From NCBI GenBank assembly GCA_000513555.1, contig ALYD01000023.1:1-49142 (forward strand): a stretch of DNA of 49,142 bases, written 5' to 3'. The DNA is from Lachnospiraceae bacterium JC7. GTDB lineage: Bacteria > Bacillota > Clostridia > Lachnospirales > Lachnospiraceae. Below the pieces are notes generated by a model, which was not told the DNA's origin, ran no database searches, and saw only the letters and a list, made by a program, of their open reading frames with translations. Below are positions 35,210-43,927 of the stretch, piece by piece; within the stretch, counting starts at the first letter, position 1, and each line of letters begins with the position of its first letter. The position numbers and the translations under genes are program-made.

Positions 35210-35247
35210 AACTATGCTCCCGATAGTCTGCTTGCCAAAGCGACTTT

Positions 35248-36174
35248 TTATATATTTCTGTACTTTTCCTGTCTCTGCCTTCTTAATTCTTCAGGAGAAA
35301 GCTTTAAAAGATCCGTAAAAGTTTTCTCTAAAACTATATCTAGACTTGCATATAATCTTTCCGGATCTTCCTGTGCTCCGCCAAGAGGCTCAGGTATAAC
35401 ATGATCAGCCACACCGGCTCTCCTGAGATCATGTGCAGTGAGTTTCATCACTTCACATGCTTCCTCATGTCTCGCTGCATCCTTCCACAATATGGATGCA
35501 AACCCCTCAGGACTAAGTACAGAATACACAGAATTCTCAAGCATCAGAATTTTGTTCGCAACTCCTATCGCGAGTGCTCCGCCGGAATTACCCTCTCCTG
35601 TAACTATGGATATGATGGGAACATGGAATCTGCTCATGGCAGCAAGATTTCTCGCAATTGCTTCACCCTGTCCATGCTCCTCTGCCTCCATTCCCGGATA
35701 AGCTCCAGGCGTATCGATAAACGTTATGATAGGTCTTCCGAATTTCTCAGCCTGTTCCATAAGACGAAGTGCTTTTCTGTACCCCTCAGGTCTAGGCATT
35801 CCGAAGTTGTATGCAAGATTTTCCTCCATTGTTCTGCCCTTCTGATGGCCAAGGACCGTTATAGGACAGCCCTTATATCTTGCAATTCCTCCAAATATCG
35901 AGAGATCTTCATCATATAGATGATCCCCTTTCTGTTCAAAAAAATCTGTGAACAGATTGTCAATAAAGTCCTTTATATGAGGACGTTTTGGATGTCTTGC
36001 AAGATATACCCTGTCTGAAGGATTAAGTTCTGTACACTTTGATAACAGTTCATTTCTGGTTTTATCAAGTGTACGTATTTCTTCCGCATTCTTCTCTAAC
36101 AGCTCATCATTTTCCGATAAAGCATCAATCTTGTTTCCTATCTGCTCGGCCTCTTGTATTATTTCCTTGATCAT
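35248..36174 (-). CDS. accA: Acetyl-CoA carboxylase carboxyltransferase subunit alpha
   Basis: A 308-residue carboxyltransferase half that, with AccD, moves the carboxyl group from biotin to acetyl-CoA. Typical motifs: [45 protein letters not shown] cut across the family's core, and [25 protein letters not shown]. Its start overlaps the accD end by four bases. No accB or accC is in the window. Confidence 0.96.
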   Translation of the reverse strand: MIKEIIQEAEQIGNKIDALSENDELLEKNAEEIRTLDKTRNELLSKCTELNPSDRVYLARHPKRPHIKDFIDNLFTDFFEQKGDHLYDEDLSIFGGIARYKGCPITVLGHQKGRTMEENLAYNFGMPRPEGYRKALRLMEQAEKFGRPIITFIDTPGAYPGMEAEEHGQGEAIARNLAAMSRFHVPIISIVTGEGNSGGALAIGVANKILMLENSVYSVLSPEGFASILWKDAARHEEACEVMKLTAHDLRRAGVADHVIPEPLGGAQEDPERLYASLDIVLEKTFTDLLKLSPEELRRQRQEKYRNI

Positions 36175-37226
36175 CCCTTATTCTCCAAAGCTGCGCTTTT
36201 TCTTACAGTACTGAATTTTCTTGTATCTGCATGAAGCTTCAAAATATCGGTAAGTACATCCCTCATTTCGCTTCTCTCGACTATTCTGTCCACAAATCCA
36301 TGATTCTCCAGATACTCGGAACGTTGGAATCCCTTAGGAAGTTTCCGGCTTATGGTCTGTTCGATGACTCTTGGACCTGCGAAACCTATAAGTGCTCCCG
36401 GTTCTGCCAATGTTATGTCTCCAAGTGTTGCGAAGCTGGCTGTTACTCCTCCGGTTGTAGGATTTGTCAGGAAACTTATGAACAACCCGCCTTTCTCACT
36501 GAACTGCTCTATGGCTGAAGTTGTTTTTGCCATCTGCATGAGGCTGTAAATTCCTTCCTGCATACGTGCTCCTCCGCTGGCGCTGAAAATAAGCAGCGGC
36601 AATTTCTCTTCCATTGCATATTCAACGGCTCTTGTTACCTTTTCTCCAACAGCCCGTGACATTGAACCCATGAAAAATCTGCTGTCCAGTACAACTGTAA
36701 CAAGCCTGATTCCCTGTATACTTCCGACTGCGGATATAACAGATTCATTGAGTCCTGTTTTTTCTTCCTGTCGTTCTATTTTTTCTTTGTAGCCCGGAAA
36801 ACCCAACGGATCTTCCGCTTTTATATCTGTATCTATCTCTGTAAATGATCCCTTATCCAGGATTAGACTCAGACGATAGTATGCTCCTATAGGCGCATAC
36901 TTACCGCATTCAGGGCATACATAATAGTTATCTTCCCATTTTCGTCTCAGCGCACGTCTTCCACATGACCTACAAGTAATAAAACTTGATGGAATCATTA
37001 CTGCCGGTATCCGTAGACCATTTTTATCCTTTACTTCTTCAGGATAAACATCTGCTGCTTCACTCTTCTTATCTTTATTTTTTTGATTATCCGCTTCTTC
37101 AGCGGTTGCCTTAGCTTTTCCAAAAGTAAACCTGATACCAGTATGTCCGACTGTATCAGCATGAGCCTTCTTGCGAAGTGCTCTGTCCTTATACATTTCG
37201 TATATTTTGGTTATTGGAGATCTCAT
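36171..37226 (-). CDS. accD: Acetyl-CoA carboxylase carboxyltransferase subunit beta
   Basis: A 351-residue partner of AccA. A four-Cys zinc ribbon ([20 protein letters not shown] and CPECG) lies at about residues 84-107, then the crotonase-like core with [21 protein letters not shown] and [21 protein letters not shown]. The N-terminal 80 residues are a charged, lysine-rich extension not found in short AccD forms; the zinc ribbon usually lies near residue 25-50. AGGAGGAAT precedes the ATG. Confidence 0.95.
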   Translation of the reverse strand: MRSPITKIYEMYKDRALRKKAHADTVGHTGIRFTFGKAKATAEEADNQKNKDKKSEAADVYPEEVKDKNGLRIPAVMIPSSFITCRSCGRRALRRKWEDNYYVCPECGKYAPIGAYYRLSLILDKGSFTEIDTDIKAEDPLGFPGYKEKIERQEEKTGLNESVISAVGSIQGIRLVTVVLDSRFFMGSMSRAVGEKVTRAVEYAMEEKLPLLIFSASGGARMQEGIYSLMQMAKTTSAIEQFSEKGGLFISFLTNPTTGGVTASFATLGDITLAEPGALIGFAGPRVIEQTISRKLPKGFQRSEYLENHGFVDRIVERSEMRDVLTDILKLHADTRKFSTVRKSAALENKG

Positions 37227-37252
37227 AAGTATTCCTCCTTGTGTGGGAGTAA

Positions 37253-37283
37253 GAAAAAGCCAAAGACAGGCTTTGGCTTTTTT
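37253..37283. terminator. Attenuator-like hairpin between acpP and accD
   Basis: AGCCAAAG pairs with CTTTGGCT around ACAGG, with T runs usable on both strands (TTTTTC on the minus strand). Partial termination here would make acpP mRNA more abundant than the rest of the operon, which fits the high need for ACP. Confidence 0.75.
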
Positions 37284-37300
37284 GAAATTAATATTTCTAA

Positions 37301-37522
37301 TTACTTATTGCAGTAATCTACAAGTTCCTGTACTGTCTGAAGCTTTCCGATTTCTCCATCCGGAATAGAATGTCCGAGAGAATCCTCAAGAGCCATATGA
37401 AGCTCAACAAGTGAAAGTGAGTCCACCTCGAGATCCTCAATAAATCTTGCATCAGCTGTGACCTTCTCCTCATCACAAGCAAGAGTATCAACTATAATTT
37501 CCTTTACTGCCTCAAAATCCAT
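37301..37522 (-). CDS. acpP: Acyl carrier protein
   Basis: A 73-residue ACP. The phosphopantetheine Ser is at about 35 in LEVDSLSLVELHMALED (usually DSLDxVEL). Four-helix pattern and acidity are typical. It is the first gene of the fab operon, with AAGGAG before the ATG and its own attenuator-like hairpin after it. Confidence 0.94.
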   Translation of the reverse strand: MDFEAVKEIIVDTLACDEEKVTADARFIEDLEVDSLSLVELHMALEDSLGHSIPDGEIGKLQTVQELVDYCNK

Positions 37523-37597
37523 TTTTTCTCCTTTTGGTCGATATAACGACCTCTCATAATTATTAAAACTACATAAAGCAGATATAAAAACAATTTC

Positions 37598-37613
37598 GTT
37601 AAATTTTTTTAAC
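37598..37613. promoter_or_regulatory. AT-rich palindrome in the acpP leader
   Basis: GTTAAA-TTTT-TTTAAC, about 27 bases downstream of the predicted start site of the fab operon. It may be the site of a fatty-acid regulator. It does not match the published FapR or streptococcal FabT boxes by eye. Confidence 0.35.
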
Positions 37614-37632
37614 TATCCGCCCGATGGTGTGT

Positions 37633-37661
37633 ACTATACCGAATGCCAGCCCATTCGTCAA
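37633..37661 (-). promoter_or_regulatory. Promoter of the fatty acid synthesis operon
   Basis: TTGACG (37656-37661) and TATAGT (37633-37638) on the minus strand with a 17-base spacer. The leader before acpP is about 105 bases. Confidence 0.8.
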
Positions 37662-37703
37662 CGGAGGAAATTTTCAAATGGAAGTAGTTTCCAAAACCAT
37701 GAA

Positions 37704-37755
37704 AAATGGAGACAAAAGCGTATGACGATTTTTCGTCATTTCTTTTGTCTCCATT
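37704..37755 (-). terminator. Long hairpin after the esterase gene
   Basis: AATGGAGACAAAAG pairs with CTTTTGTCTCCATT and, inside, ATGACG with CGTCAT. On the minus strand a short TTTTT follows. It lies 175 bases past the esterase stop; bases 37756-37929 between them are AT-rich with no gene. Confidence 0.65.
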
Positions 37756-37929
37756 ATTTAAAAAATTAAAGTTATATAAAATTTTTTAAATAGTTAATGA
37801 ACACTTTCGACCTTATATGTCTTTAAATATATTCTCTATACTCCTTCTTCTCATATTTCATACTTAATTATTATCAATACTGTATATACAGAATCACAGT
37901 TGCTTTTTTATGATAAAAAAATATATTTT

Positions 37930-38946
37930 TCACTTCTTATATAGAAGCCAGTCAACTGCCCGCTCTAACCAATCTGCCACATGTATATCCGGATAGCGTC
38001 CTTTATCCGGAGTCTCAACCTCTTTGGTCGCAAGACTAAGACCGTGTACTCCGGCAGGGTACATATGATATTCTACCTTGATATCATGCTCAACCATTGC
38101 TTCTACAAATAAGATCGAATTCTGTACAGGTACTGAATCATCAGTCATGGTCTGCCATACAAAGGCCTCAGGCGTTGTTTCATGAACCTGCTTCTCCAGT
38201 GAAAACCATCTTAAAGCCCTTTCATATTCCGTGTCATCTCCATATTTATATAAGAAGTCCTTCTTTTTTCCGAGAAGTCTCTCAAAACTGCCCTTATGGG
38301 CATACTCACCGGAAGTTATCACAGGATATGCCAGGATCATCCCATCGGATCTGAATAGTTCATCCCATTTCTTTTTATCATCCCTATCCCCAGCTGCTGA
38401 GAATATACTTTCTTTTTCTATAGTGCTATATGCATTTTCTCGTGAATGTTTTTTTATATATTCAATCACATCATCAAACAGACGATCTCCATTCCAATCC
38501 ACATCATCAAAATGAATACCTATAGAGGCAGCACAGTGGGCTCCTGCACTGAATCCGCACAGATACACAGGCTCTCCCGGAAAATGCATCTTGGTCTCAG
38601 CCACTGCCCATGCAGCCTGCTTTAAGGGGCGTAAACCCAATATCTCGCTCTCACAGTCATACCTCAGTATAACTGTCCTGAAACCATACCTGTTAAAAGC
38701 TCTTGCAACCGGATTTCCTTCTCTGTCACTTAGCCAGCTGTATCCCCCTCCCGGAAATATGATAATTGTACCGGATTGTTTTCCTCCGGAAGTTTTAACA
38801 TCATAATTACGCAGTATTTCTTCCTCGGAATATCTGGCCTTGTTATATGTTTCGGAAATCAGTCCCGGCAAAATCCCCCTGTTAAGTTTTTCTTCCTGAT
38901 CCTCATCATAAATGAGTTCTGCACCGTATATTCCTTTTATTATCAT
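37930..38946 (-). CDS. Alpha/beta hydrolase, acetyl-esterase-like
   Basis: A 338-residue cytoplasmic hydrolase (no signal peptide) of the acetyl-xylan-esterase/BD-FAE type. The oxyanion stretch is IIIFPGGGYSWLSDREGNPVA, the nucleophile Ser is in LCGFSAGAHCAAS, the Asp probably in QTMTDDSVPVQNS and the His in PAGVHGLSL. An insertion of about 50 residues follows the nucleophile region (DWNGDRLFDD to KKWDELFRSD). It lies 22 bases after the kdgF-like cupin gene, so it may remove acetyl groups from oligouronides taken up from pectin; the substrate is inferred from context. Confidence 0.82.
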   Translation of the reverse strand: MIIKGIYGAELIYDEDQEEKLNRGILPGLISETYNKARYSEEEILRNYDVKTSGGKQSGTIIIFPGGGYSWLSDREGNPVARAFNRYGFRTVILRYDCESEILGLRPLKQAAWAVAETKMHFPGEPVYLCGFSAGAHCAASIGIHFDDVDWNGDRLFDDVIEYIKKHSRENAYSTIEKESIFSAAGDRDDKKKWDELFRSDGMILAYPVITSGEYAHKGSFERLLGKKKDFLYKYGDDTEYERALRWFSLEKQVHETTPEAFVWQTMTDDSVPVQNSILFVEAMVEHDIKVEYHMYPAGVHGLSLATKEVETPDKGRYPDIHVADWLERAVDWLLYKK

Positions 38947-38968
38947 GGATTCACCTTTGACTGACCTT

Positions 38969-39322
38969 TCAGTCCTTCACAAAATCCTCTCTATAAGGTG
39001 CAAATACATCGATGAGCTGTCCCTCTTCGAGACAGATACATCCATGTTCTACCCCGTTTGTCTTCAGTAGCGTATCCCCCTCTGTAACGATATGTTTTTC
39101 ACCATCTATCTCAAACTCAAATTTTCCTGACTTAATATAAGTAATCTGTGTGTGGGGATGATGATGAAGCTTTCCTACCGCATCCTTTGCAAAAGTATTC
39201 TCGACCACCATTACACCATCAGAATATGCAAGTACTTTCTTTTTTACCCCTTCTCCACCTGACTCTGACTGTACATCCTTATAGAATACCCATCTTTCAT
39301 TTTTGTGTTCATGATTTAACAT
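38969..39322 (-). CDS. KdgF-like cupin (unsaturated uronate processing)
   Basis: A 117-residue single cupin. Metal ligands are seen in KLHHHPHTQITYIKSGKFEFEI and later NGVEHGC, and the ending DVFAPYREDFVKD matches the FxPxREDF end of KdgF proteins, which turn 4,5-unsaturated uronates to linear ketouronates. With the operator below and uxaBA nearby it supports pectin/uronate breakdown. GGAGG precedes the ATG. It could instead be another small cupin; the C-terminal match makes KdgF most likely. Confidence 0.75.
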   Translation of the reverse strand: MLNHEHKNERWVFYKDVQSESGGEGVKKKVLAYSDGVMVVENTFAKDAVGKLHHHPHTQITYIKSGKFEFEIDGEKHIVTEGDTLLKTNGVEHGCICLEEGQLIDVFAPYREDFVKD

Positions 39323-39382
39323 GACTTTTCCTCCAATCCTTTTTTATTGTTCATTATCTTATACTTCGAACAAATTATATTT

Positions 39383-39423
39383 ATTTTACATCCGGGTATA
39401 CCGGTTTACAACACATGTATACC
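39383..39423 (-). promoter_or_regulatory. kdgF promoter with GGTATACC operator boxes
   Basis: TTGTAA (39406-39411) and TAAAAT (39383-39388) on the minus strand with a 17-base spacer. The palindrome GGTATACC (39395-39402) lies inside the spacer, and a second GGTATAC copy (39416-39423) lies 21 bases upstream, two helix turns away. GGTATACC is the core of known ExuR/UxuR sites in enterobacteria, so a GntR-type uronate regulator is a fair guess. Confidence 0.7.
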
Positions 39424-39528
39424 TACGCTTTTTTGATTCAGCATTCTCATAATCCGAAAAAGTGTAAATGTTTTTCATATATGTTATAATTTAATATATT
39501 ACGAGCCTTTTTTATGAAAGGAAATCTT

Positions 39529-39948
39529 ATGACACCAAAAGACGAAGAAAGAGAATTAATTATATCCGAATTGGACACAGAGGATATTTCAGATCCTGAA
39601 ATGGATGAGTCCGAACATGAACCGAGTAATTCAGAGCTTATGGCCGAAATTCTCAAAAACCGGAAGATTATTAACATTGCCTTTTTTTTCTCCATCACTA
39701 CTTTTTTGTTATTTATAGGTGTAAGCTATTACCTCTATACTATTGCAATTTCTTATAAGATCGAAATAGACGAAGCTTTTGAGACTATGAAAAAGATCGA
39801 TACCATGGTGGAGCAGCTGGAAGTGGATTACGGCGGATACAGCCATAAGATAGATGAATTTTTCAGTACTGTAAATGATCTGAAAGCAAATCTGGATAAC
39901 GTGAACAGGATTCTTGGTTCATTATCAAATCTCAGGCTTCCGTTCTGA
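39529..39948 (+). CDS. Single-span membrane protein with acidic head and coiled-coil tail
   Basis: A 139-residue protein of unknown function. Residues 1-45 are strongly acidic (LDTEDISDPEMDESEHEP), one membrane span lies at about 50-73 (INIAFFFSITTFLLFIGVSYYLY), and the rest is a predicted outside helix or coiled coil (IDEAFETMKKIDTMVEQLE, INDLKANLDNVNRIL-like). The start at 39529 is chosen for AAAGGA seven bases before it; the ATG 15 bases upstream has none. It is divergent from kdgF. Confidence 0.65.
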   Translation: MTPKDEERELIISELDTEDISDPEMDESEHEPSNSELMAEILKNRKIINIAFFFSITTFLLFIGVSYYLYTIAISYKIEIDEAFETMKKIDTMVEQLEVDYGGYSHKIDEFFSTVNDLKANLDNVNRILGSLSNLRLPF

Positions 39949-40066
39949 TCCAGTCTTGCTTTTCTGTTCATTTATTCAAGATATTTCAGCGTCATTGACG
40001 CAATTTTCCGGCAGTATAACACTCATTATTTTCAATTTATACTGTCGGTTTGGGGAGATAAGTATT

Positions 40067-40702
40067 ATGGAACTTTATATAGTTCGACACGGTGAGACCA
40101 TGTGGAATCGTCAGCATAGACTTCAGGGACATACAGACATCCCATTGAATGACGCAGGTCTCGCCGGAGCACGTATCGCATCAGAAGCATTAAAACATGT
40201 CCACTTTGACCATGTTTTTTCCAGCCCTTTGATAAGAGCCCGAAAGACAGCCGAGATAATATGCAAAAATCACAATGATCTTAATCCTGTATTATGCGAA
40301 GATCTAAAGGAAATCTCTTTTGGGATCGGTGAAGGTATCGATCTGAGCGGTGAAACTATTACTTCAGAATCCGAAAAGGTTACATTATCACACATAAAAG
40401 ACTGGTTTCAGGATCCTGAAAAAATATCACCTCTTCCCGGAGGAGAGTCCGTCACAGAAATCAAAGCCCGTCTCAATCATTTTCTTGATAAAGAGATCTA
40501 TCCTAATGAGGGAAGATATAAAAAGGTACTGATTACAGCACACGGCGGTATTGTTCGTGGTCTCGAGTGCATTATAGAAGATCTTTCAGATTACGATTTC
40601 TGGCACGGTCCCATAGTTCCTAACTGTGGCGCCCTTGTTGTTTCGCTTAAGGACGGAAGACTCAGGAAAACCAAAGTTCTTGACCTCATAAATATGACTT
40701 AA
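40067..40702 (+). CDS. Histidine phosphatase (phosphoglycerate-mutase family)
   Basis: A 211-residue enzyme of the phosphoglycerate mutase/phosphatase group. The phospho-His is in YIVRHGETMWN, the second catalytic His in LITAHGGIVRG, with FSSPLIRARKTAEII between. The frame is open upstream, but GGGGAG precedes the ATG at 40067 (MELYIVRHGET), the canonical start. Substrates in this family range from phosphoglycerate to sugar phosphates, nucleotides and cobalamin precursors, so none is assigned. Confidence 0.9.
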   Translation: MELYIVRHGETMWNRQHRLQGHTDIPLNDAGLAGARIASEALKHVHFDHVFSSPLIRARKTAEIICKNHNDLNPVLCEDLKEISFGIGEGIDLSGETITSESEKVTLSHIKDWFQDPEKISPLPGGESVTEIKARLNHFLDKEIYPNEGRYKKVLITAHGGIVRGLECIIEDLSDYDFWHGPIVPNCGALVVSLKDGRLRKTKVLDLINMT

Positions 40703-40737
40703 AAAAGGACGTATGGGAAAACCATACGTCCTTTTTT
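40701..40737. terminator. Two-way terminator
   Basis: AAAAAAGGACGTATGG pairs perfectly with CCATACGTCCTTTTTT around GAAAA. It serves the phosphatase gene and the convergent hydrogenase gene. Confidence 0.95.
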
Positions 40738-40748
40738 GTTCACTGTAT

Positions 40749-42245
40749 TCAACTCTCACTGTGAGGCTTGGACATCTCTCCTCGTATCATGGAGAACTTA
40801 TCCATAGGATAATTCTTTATGTTGTCGAGGATCTTACGGTCATCTGCCTGATTAAGGAGATCCTGGCGAGACTTTCTTATCTCAAGCTCAGTCTTATGCT
40901 TTGAAGGACCACCGACACAACCGCCTTCACATACCATGCCTTCGATAAAGTCCTCAGGAAGCTTACCCATCTTAAGAAGAGAAAGTGCAGTGATACACTC
41001 TTTTCCGCCTGCTGCTGCACGAAGCTGAATGCCGGTAGCATCCTGGTTACGTTCTCTCATAACTTCCATAACAGCATTTGCTACTCCACCTGAACTTGCA
41101 AAGCTCTTGCCCCAGATTGATGACTCCTGATATGGATCAACTACAGGCTGAAGCTCAACCTCCTTTGATCTCATAAGAGCCTGCATCTCACCGAAAGTCA
41201 TAACGTAGTCTGCATTGTCCTTGATTCCCATCTCATGAGCCTCAGATTTCTTCGCGATACATGGTCCGATAAATACGGTCTTGCATCCAGGATGGATCGC
41301 CTTGAGGTATCTGGAAATCGCACACATAGGTGAAACTGTCTCTGACATGTTCTCATGGAACTGCTCCGGGTAATGCATTCTAAGCATATTGATAAATGCC
41401 GGGCAGCAGGAGGTTGTCATCTTCTTACCTTCCTTACGTGCCTCATACCATTCCTCTGCTTCATATGCAGCGGTCATATCTCCGCCCAGTCCTACTTCTA
41501 CCATATCGGTGAATCCGACCTTCTTTAATGCCTCTCTGATGGATCCCATGGTGATATCCTTACCAAACTGACCCTCGATAGCAGGAGCGCACATTGCATA
41601 TACTTCCTTTCCTGCCTTGATATCCTTGATTATATCGAGAACATCCAGCTTGGAAGCTATAGCTCCGAACGGGCAACTGTGAATACACTGTCCGCATCTT
41701 ATACATTTCTTATCATCGATCTTACAGATTCCGTTCTCGTCATATGTGATCGCATTAACCGGACATGGCTTACGACATGGTCTGACAAGGTGTGCGATAG
41801 CTCCGTAAGGACAAGCATTGGCACACATACCACATTCCTTACACTTATTTGGATCGATGTGTGCTCTCTGATCTCCCATTGTTATAGCACCGAAACGACA
41901 GCTGTTCATACATGCCTTTCCAAGGCAGAGACGACAGTTATCAGTTACTGTATATGAAGACAGAGGACATTCCTCGCATGCAGGATCAATTACCTGAATA
42001 ATATTAGGATTAGGCTCTGTAGCATATGGGTTCGCATCAAGATTCTCTGTAAGACGGATACGCCATCTGAGAATCTCTCTCTCCTTATATACACAACATC
42101 TCCATGTTGCGTGTGGTCCCGGTGACAGAGACATTATCAGTTCATTCTCAGCCTGCTCCCCCAGTCTGTCTTCCCAAGCAGCCTTAGCTAACCCTTGAAT
42201 GACGTTGTGCTTTAATTCTATAGCACCCTTATCATTTGTTACCAT
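40749..42245 (-). CDS. Monomeric [FeFe] hydrogenase, group-B-like
   Basis: A 498-residue iron-sulfur protein. N-terminal Cys motifs (about 88-120: CEECP, CRLCLGKACMNSC) and two [4Fe-4S] sites (CKECGMCANACPYGAI about 135-150; CIRCGQCIHSCPFGAI about 181-196) feed the H-cluster domain: TSCCPAF (about 278-284), GPCIAKK (about 327-333) and EGMVCEGGCVGGP. The classic group A motif is TSCCPxW with ExMxCxGGC; Phe in place of Trp and the N-terminal layout fit the group B monomers of Clostridia, whose role (H2 release, uptake or sensing) is not settled. The start at 42245 follows AGGAGG. The maturases HydE, HydF and HydG are not in the window. Confidence 0.9.
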   Translation of the reverse strand: MVTNDKGAIELKHNVIQGLAKAAWEDRLGEQAENELIMSLSPGPHATWRCCVYKEREILRWRIRLTENLDANPYATEPNPNIIQVIDPACEECPLSSYTVTDNCRLCLGKACMNSCRFGAITMGDQRAHIDPNKCKECGMCANACPYGAIAHLVRPCRKPCPVNAITYDENGICKIDDKKCIRCGQCIHSCPFGAIASKLDVLDIIKDIKAGKEVYAMCAPAIEGQFGKDITMGSIREALKKVGFTDMVEVGLGGDMTAAYEAEEWYEARKEGKKMTTSCCPAFINMLRMHYPEQFHENMSETVSPMCAISRYLKAIHPGCKTVFIGPCIAKKSEAHEMGIKDNADYVMTFGEMQALMRSKEVELQPVVDPYQESSIWGKSFASSGGVANAVMEVMRERNQDATGIQLRAAAGGKECITALSLLKMGKLPEDFIEGMVCEGGCVGGPSKHKTELEIRKSRQDLLNQADDRKILDNIKNYPMDKFSMIRGEMSKPHSES

Positions 42246-42754
42246 TCTTTTCCTCCTGTGCAGATACACACATATTTCATTAACACGAAAATTAAATAAA
42301 GCTACCTTTATTTATAACGTCTAAAAAATGATTTTAATTAATGAAATAATGAAATAATATGACTCACACCTCACAAAGGTTCCTGACTCCCCTGTTCGGC
42401 ATTTGGATTATAGCATCTAAGATCAGTTTCTACCATCCATTTGACATAAATATAGCAATCATAACATTTTTTTATTTAGTACTTGATCAGGATTCCACCG
42501 GTATCTTTATTTATCCATTCCAGGTTGAACTATTACTTATTAATACCGTCTATCTCCTGCTTCTGTATATTATGTAACTAATATCTCATTTTTATTGCAT
42601 TAATCCCTGTATTTCTTTACACTGATTTATCATACTACATACATTTTGCGTTACACTCCGGGTTTACCGGATACAAAAAAATATCCTTTAATCCCTGTTT
42701 TAGCGTTTATACTGTAGATCCTTGAATACTTGATTTTAGAATGGATATATTTTT
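42246..42754. other. AT-rich gap of 509 bases between hydrogenase and rsmJ
   Basis: It must hold the divergent promoters of both genes. A TATAAA near 42310 (minus) is a possible -10. A 72-codon frame at 42359-42577 is very hydrophobic but has no ribosome site. CCGGGTTTACCGG near 42658 is a near-palindrome. No RNA gene or terminator was seen. Confidence 0.5.
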
Positions 42755-43582
42755 ATGAAGTCAGATAACAAATTAATACTGTTTTCAGTCTCTGAAGCCT
42801 ACATTGACAGCCTTGAGCTTTTATCGAAAAGATTAGATATTTCATACACTCTGGATAAAGCTGTACTGGACTCCTTTTTAACAGAACGATCGGACATCTC
42901 TGATCAGAGCTCTGAACCTAAAGATAAAAAAATGCCCCTTTACCTCAAAATGGATGAGGACGGACTCTCTCTGACCGACGGAAAACATGAACTGCGCGGA
43001 GATTTTACGGATAATCTTTCTCGTCTTAAGCAGTCAAATCTGGAGCGGGAAATGCTGGTTAAGGCAGCAAAACTTAAAGGCCTGGATCATCCTCCTGTGC
43101 TTATTGATGCAACAGCAGGGATGGGAGAAGACTCTTTACTCCTTGCTGCATCAGGCTTTAATGTCAAACTTTACGAATATGACCCCATTATTGCCTCTTT
43201 ACTTGAAGATGCTTTGCGACGTGCAAAAGCGGTTCCGGAACTGAAGGATATCGTTTCACGAATGGAGCTTCATATCGAAAATAGTATCGAAGCAATGAAT
43301 AATCTTGATATTACACCTGATGTTATTTTGCTCGATCCTATGTTTCCTGCACGCACAAAAAGCTCTCTTGTGAAGAAAAAATTCCAGCTTTTACAGCAGC
43401 TTGAACCTCCCTGTTCCGATGCCGCCATGCTTTTGAATGCCGCCATATCATTACGGCCTCGAAAGATCATTATCAAACGTCCTGCAAAGGGACCTTATTT
43501 AGCAGATATTAAACCGGACTATTCTTTAACAGGTAAAGCTATTCGTTACGACTGCATCCTTCCGGAAACTCGAAAATTTTAA
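42755..43582 (+). CDS. rsmJ: 16S rRNA (guanine-1516-N2) methyltransferase-like protein
   Basis: A 275-residue SAM methyltransferase of the RsmJ/YhiQ group. The core reads LIDATAGMGEDSLLLAASGFNVKLYEYDP, then PDVILLDPMFPARTKSSLVKKKFQ and IIIKRPAKGPYL, matching the family's VVDATAGLGRDAF, YLDPMFPxRxKSALVKKEM and VVKRP motifs. The N-terminal 85 residues are more variable. It acts on the small ribosomal subunit. No ribosome site is obvious before the ATG (GGATATATTTTT). Confidence 0.88.
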   Translation: MKSDNKLILFSVSEAYIDSLELLSKRLDISYTLDKAVLDSFLTERSDISDQSSEPKDKKMPLYLKMDEDGLSLTDGKHELRGDFTDNLSRLKQSNLEREMLVKAAKLKGLDHPPVLIDATAGMGEDSLLLAASGFNVKLYEYDPIIASLLEDALRRAKAVPELKDIVSRMELHIENSIEAMNNLDITPDVILLDPMFPARTKSSLVKKKFQLLQQLEPPCSDAAMLLNAAISLRPRKIIIKRPAKGPYLADIKPDYSLTGKAIRYDCILPETRKF

Positions 43583-43846
43583 AATCTTTTCACGATATCT
43601 ATTATATAATGCTGGACTATTATACAGCTCATTCCTTTACTTATGGTAAGCATGTGCTTTTTGCACAGTGCTGTATAATAGGTCAGTATAATACAATTTC
43701 TCAGTACTGTATTTTCTGCATCTGTTATATCTTTGTTATACTTTTTACATCTTGGTCACTCAGCACAATTCACAGGCCTGTTTTTTTCTATTTTTAATCA
43801 TTGTAACGTATCTGCTTTTGCACTTATTAAAATACAATAAAAGCGA

Positions 43847-43875
43847 TTTTCACCTTGAGCCGTTTAGTCTATAAT
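43847..43875 (+). promoter_or_regulatory. Probable promoter of the sigma factor gene
   Basis: TTTTCA (43847-43852) and TATAAT (43870-43875) with a 17-base spacer. In the leader GACTTATAA occurs twice (43896-43904 and 43913-43921), 17 bases apart. The rest of the 345-base gap holds no gene. Confidence 0.5.
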
Positions 43876-43927
43876 ACGTGAGTTGCTCAAAAACCGACTT
43901 ATAAATTAATGTGACTTATAACAAATT

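Noticed and set aside
35401..35919. 172-codon plus-strand frame opposite accA
   Set aside because: Antisense shadow of accA with unlikely composition.
42359..42577. 72-codon hydrophobic frame between hydrogenase and rsmJ
   Set aside because: No ribosome site, AT-driven hydrophobic composition (Phe, Ile, Leu, Tyr) and no promoter; likely chance.
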